Shown: one piece after another, positions 62,235-64,000 of the stretch
How the letters are laid out: each line of letters opens with the position of its first letter
Position numbering within the stretch: position 1 is the stretch's first letter
NCBI GenBank assembly: GCA_900176545.1
Contig: FWXP01000001.1
Span: forward strand, 372,001-436,000
Origin: Oscillospiraceae bacterium
GTDB lineage: Bacteria; Bacillota; Clostridia; Saccharofermentanales; Saccharofermentanaceae
Direction: 5' to 3'
DNA: 64,000 nucleotides
Position numbers and translations under genes: made by a program
Notes under the pieces: generated by a model
What the model saw: only the letters and a program-made list of their open reading frames with translations
Database searches by the model: none
What the model was told of the DNA's origin: nothing

Positions 62235-63560
62235 TCAGCTTATAACGTCAATTACGGCTTTGTGAGGCTCCACCGGAGTATCCGAATAAGATATGGCATC
62301 AGATACCATCTCCATAACGTCAAAGAGCTTCTCGTCGGCAAGCGTTGCACTCTCACCGCGATACAGTGAACAGACAACGTCTCCTCTTCTGACCTTATCG
62401 CCCACCTTCTTATAAAAGCAGATACCGGCACCGTAATCGATATTATCTTCCTTGGTAAGCCTTCCTGCTCCGAGCATAACGGAAGCATGACCTATGACGT
62501 CAGCTTTTATGCCGCTGATATATCCGTCTGAAGTCGCAGGTACTCTCATCTCTTCGAAAGGCTTCTCCACATAATCAGGAGCCCCGGTAGGAAGTATCGT
62601 TCCACCCTGTGATGAGATGAGCTCATAGTACTTAGAAAGGACAGTGCCGTCAGAGATCCTCTTACGGCATTCTTCCGTAAGAACTTCAATGCTCATGCCT
62701 TCATTCTTTCCTGCAAGAATGATCATCTGCGAAGCAAGCGCGCACGCTACCTCTACTACATCTTCAGAGCCCTTGCCAAGGAGCACTTCGTGTACTTCCT
62801 GCATTTCGAGCACGTTACCTACGGCCTTGCCCAGAGGTTCGTCCATATCAGTAATGACGGCAACCGTCTTTCTTCCTGCGAGGTTACCTATGCTTATCAT
62901 GGCTCTTGCAAGCTTCTCGGCATCCTCTCTTGTCTTCATGAAAGCTCCGCTTCCGCAGGTGACGTCAAGGACGATAGCTTCAGCTCCGCCAGCTATCTTC
63001 TTGCTCATTATGCTGGATGCTATAAGAGGAATGGAATCTACGGTACCCGTTACGTCACGAAGCGCATACAAGATCTTATCTGCAGGTGCAAGGGACGGAG
63101 TCTGGCCCGATATGACCATACCGCAGTTCTTAAGATACTTAGGAAAATCCTCCTGCGCCACCTGTACGTTAAATCCTTTAATAGATTCGAACTTATCAAC
63201 AGTTCCGCCTGTAAATCCGAGGCCTCTTCCCGAAAGCTTTACTCCGGGAACTCCGAAAGTGGCACACAAAGGAAGCACGATAGGAGTTATCTTATCTCCG
63301 ACGCCGCCTGTTGAATGCTTATCTACGGCGATACCGTCTACGTACGACAGGTCGTTCATCTCACCCGAGGAAGCCATCTTCATGGTAAGGGTAGTCATCT
63401 CACGATCATCCATGCCGTTAAGGACGATAGCCATGAGGAGAGATGACACCTGATAGTCAGGGACTGTCTTCTCCGTTACGCTCCTGATAAAGAAATCTAT
63501 CTGCTCGTCGCTTAAAGCCTTGCCGTAACGCTTATCCAGGATGATATCTACAAAATTCAT
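62235..63560 (-). CDS. pdp: Pyrimidine-nucleoside phosphorylase
   Basis: The enzyme splits uridine, deoxyuridine and thymidine to base and (deoxy)ribose 1-phosphate. The 441 aa protein has the phosphate and nucleoside site region VDKHSTGGVGDKITPIVLPL near residues 80-100, GRGLGFTGGTVDKFESI and the C-terminal PYNP_C-like domain with AGICFYKKVGDKVRRGD. The size fits both thymidine phosphorylase (DeoA) and the broader PYNP; the low-GC Gram-positive context favours the latter. The ATG at 63560 follows GGGGGAAG. Confidence 0.93.
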   Translation of the reverse strand: MNFVDIILDKRYGKALSDEQIDFFIRSVTEKTVPDYQVSSLLMAIVLNGMDDREMTTLTMKMASSGEMNDLSYVDGIAVDKHSTGGVGDKITPIVLPLCATFGVPGVKLSGRGLGFTGGTVDKFESIKGFNVQVAQEDFPKYLKNCGMVISGQTPSLAPADKILYALRDVTGTVDSIPLIASSIMSKKIAGGAEAIVLDVTCGSGAFMKTREDAEKLARAMISIGNLAGRKTVAVITDMDEPLGKAVGNVLEMQEVHEVLLGKGSEDVVEVACALASQMIILAGKNEGMSIEVLTEECRKRISDGTVLSKYYELISSQGGTILPTGAPDYVEKPFEEMRVPATSDGYISGIKADVIGHASVMLGAGRLTKEDNIDYGAGICFYKKVGDKVRRGDVVCSLYRGESATLADEKLFDVMEMVSDAISYSDTPVEPHKAVIDVIS

Positions 63561-63592
63561 AAGACTTCCCCCATGTATTTCTTTACGAATAG

Positions 63593-63601
63593 ATTATAAC
63601 A
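63593..63601 (-). promoter_or_regulatory. Extended -10 element of pdp
   Basis: TGTTATAAT on the minus strand (hexamer 63598-63593), about 30 nt before the pdp ATG. It has no good -35. Confidence 0.45.
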
Positions 63602-63608
63602 ATAATTG

Positions 63609-63617
63609 TGATATTAT
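63609..63617 (+). promoter_or_regulatory. Extended -10 element before the Gfo/Idh/MocA gene
   Basis: TGATATTAT (hexamer 63612-63617) six bases before the ATG at 63624. The predicted start of transcription falls on the ATG, suggesting a leaderless message. It is back to back with the pdp element. Confidence 0.4.
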
Positions 63618-63623
63618 AGGCGT

Positions 63624-64000
63624 ATGGAAAAGAAACTTTCAGTCATGATAATAGGTTGCGGACGCGTTGCCGCAAAGCACATAAAGGCAATAAAGAAGCT
63701 TAGCTCCGAGGTAGAGCTCAAAGCTCTCGTAGATGTATCCGACAAGGCTCCGCTTAAGCTTCTCGAGACATCTAAGATCCCTGTAAGCGAGGTAAAGCTC
63801 TTTACTGACTACAAGGAAGCCATTGATGAGATACAACCCGATATCGTTGCAGTAACGGTTCCTTCGGGACTTCACTTCCAGATAGCAGACTATGCATTAA
63901 GACACGGATGTAATCTCCTTCTGGAGAAGCCCATGACCATGTCTTCCGAAGAGAGCCGTAAGATATACGAACTTTCCCGCGAGTGCGGCAAGAAGATAGC
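63624..64000 (+). CDS. Gfo/Idh/MocA family oxidoreductase (3' end outside window)
   Basis: The ATG at 63624 opens a frame that runs off the window after 125 codons. The N-terminal Rossmann fold reads VMIIGCGRVAAKHIKAIKKL (the GxGxxA-type nucleotide loop), and then VTVPSGLHFQIADYAL and LLLEKPMTM, in which EKP is the family's diagnostic motif. Such enzymes oxidise or reduce sugars and sugar nucleotides with NAD(P). The substrate cannot be named from the fragment. The EK-P segment and spacing leave little doubt about the family. Confidence 0.9.
   Translation, partial: MEKKLSVMIIGCGRVAAKHIKAIKKLSSEVELKALVDVSDKAPLKLLETSKIPVSEVKLFTDYKEAIDEIQPDIVAVTVPSGLHFQIADYALRHGCNLLLEKPMTMSSEESRKIYELSRECGKKI

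Noticed and set aside
62644-63453. Open frame of 269 codons on the plus strand opposite pdp
   Set aside because: Antisense to a securely identified phosphorylase; Ser/Pro-rich translation with no domain.

Overview
The window reads as core chromosome of an anaerobic, low-to-moderate G+C member of the Firmicutes, class Clostridia (a rumen or gut type is plausible). The grounds are: a PyrR-controlled pyr operon with the two-subunit PyrK/PyrDB dihydroorotate dehydrogenase, RqcH, YerC next to secA, a YqgX-like hydrolase, strong AGGAGG ribosome sites, and many GTG and TTG starts. No phage, IS element, rRNA or CRISPR array was seen. Most genes lie on the minus strand.

Layout. 1-2700 (+): the end of a YkfD-like hydrolase, tsaD, smpB and a VanZ-like gene, closed by a terminator; then about 520 bp with no visible gene. 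3.2-9.1 kb (-): an acyl-CoA synthetase, tldD, tldE and an O-acetylhomoserine sulfhydrylase. 9.2-14.0 kb (-): a ThrE-type exporter, an unknown membrane protein, a pyrE-like gene and a polytopic membrane protein. 14.3 kb (+): a DUF6273-like lipoprotein. 15.3-20.8 kb (-): pyrR-pyrB-pyrC-pyrF-pyrK-pyrD behind a readable PyrR attenuator. 20.9 kb (+): a CPBP protease. 22-27 kb: pckA, tRNA-Leu(CAA), an SDR dehydrogenase, two envelope proteins and tRNA-Thr(CGT). 27.2-40.1 kb (-): an mgsA-like gene, an MBL hydrolase, pheS-pheT, a small TadE/DUF5702 locus, yerC, secA, a purine nucleoside phosphorylase and S-adenosylhomocysteine hydrolase. 40.2-45.8 kb (-): icd, a SEC-C protein, mreC, mreD and PBP2. 46-47 kb: a SUKH-type gene beside a broken ankyrin gene. 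47-53.2 kb (-): comEC with an in-frame stop, two paralogous lipoproteins and holA. 53.3-56.5 kb (+): engB and two tandem PRPP-synthetase-like genes. 56.4-64 kb: a membrane-anchored Mrr-like nuclease, rqcH (+), ruvC-ruvA-ruvB-queH (-), pdp (-) and the start of a Gfo/Idh/MocA gene (+).

Themes. The pyrimidine operon, the PyrE-like gene, the PRPP-synthetase-like genes, pdp and the purine phosphorylase make nucleotide synthesis and salvage prominent. The most unusual signals are regulatory. Two tandem arrays of a CGACAA/TTGTCG motif repeat at exactly 10 bp, resembling Spo0A boxes. One precedes the TadE/DUF5702 locus and the other lies between comEC and engB. In addition, some genes have their ribosome-binding site buried in an intergenic hairpin, two of them terminator-like. 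Several genes look damaged or catalytically degenerate: the first hydrolase, mgsA-like, the ankyrin gene and comEC.
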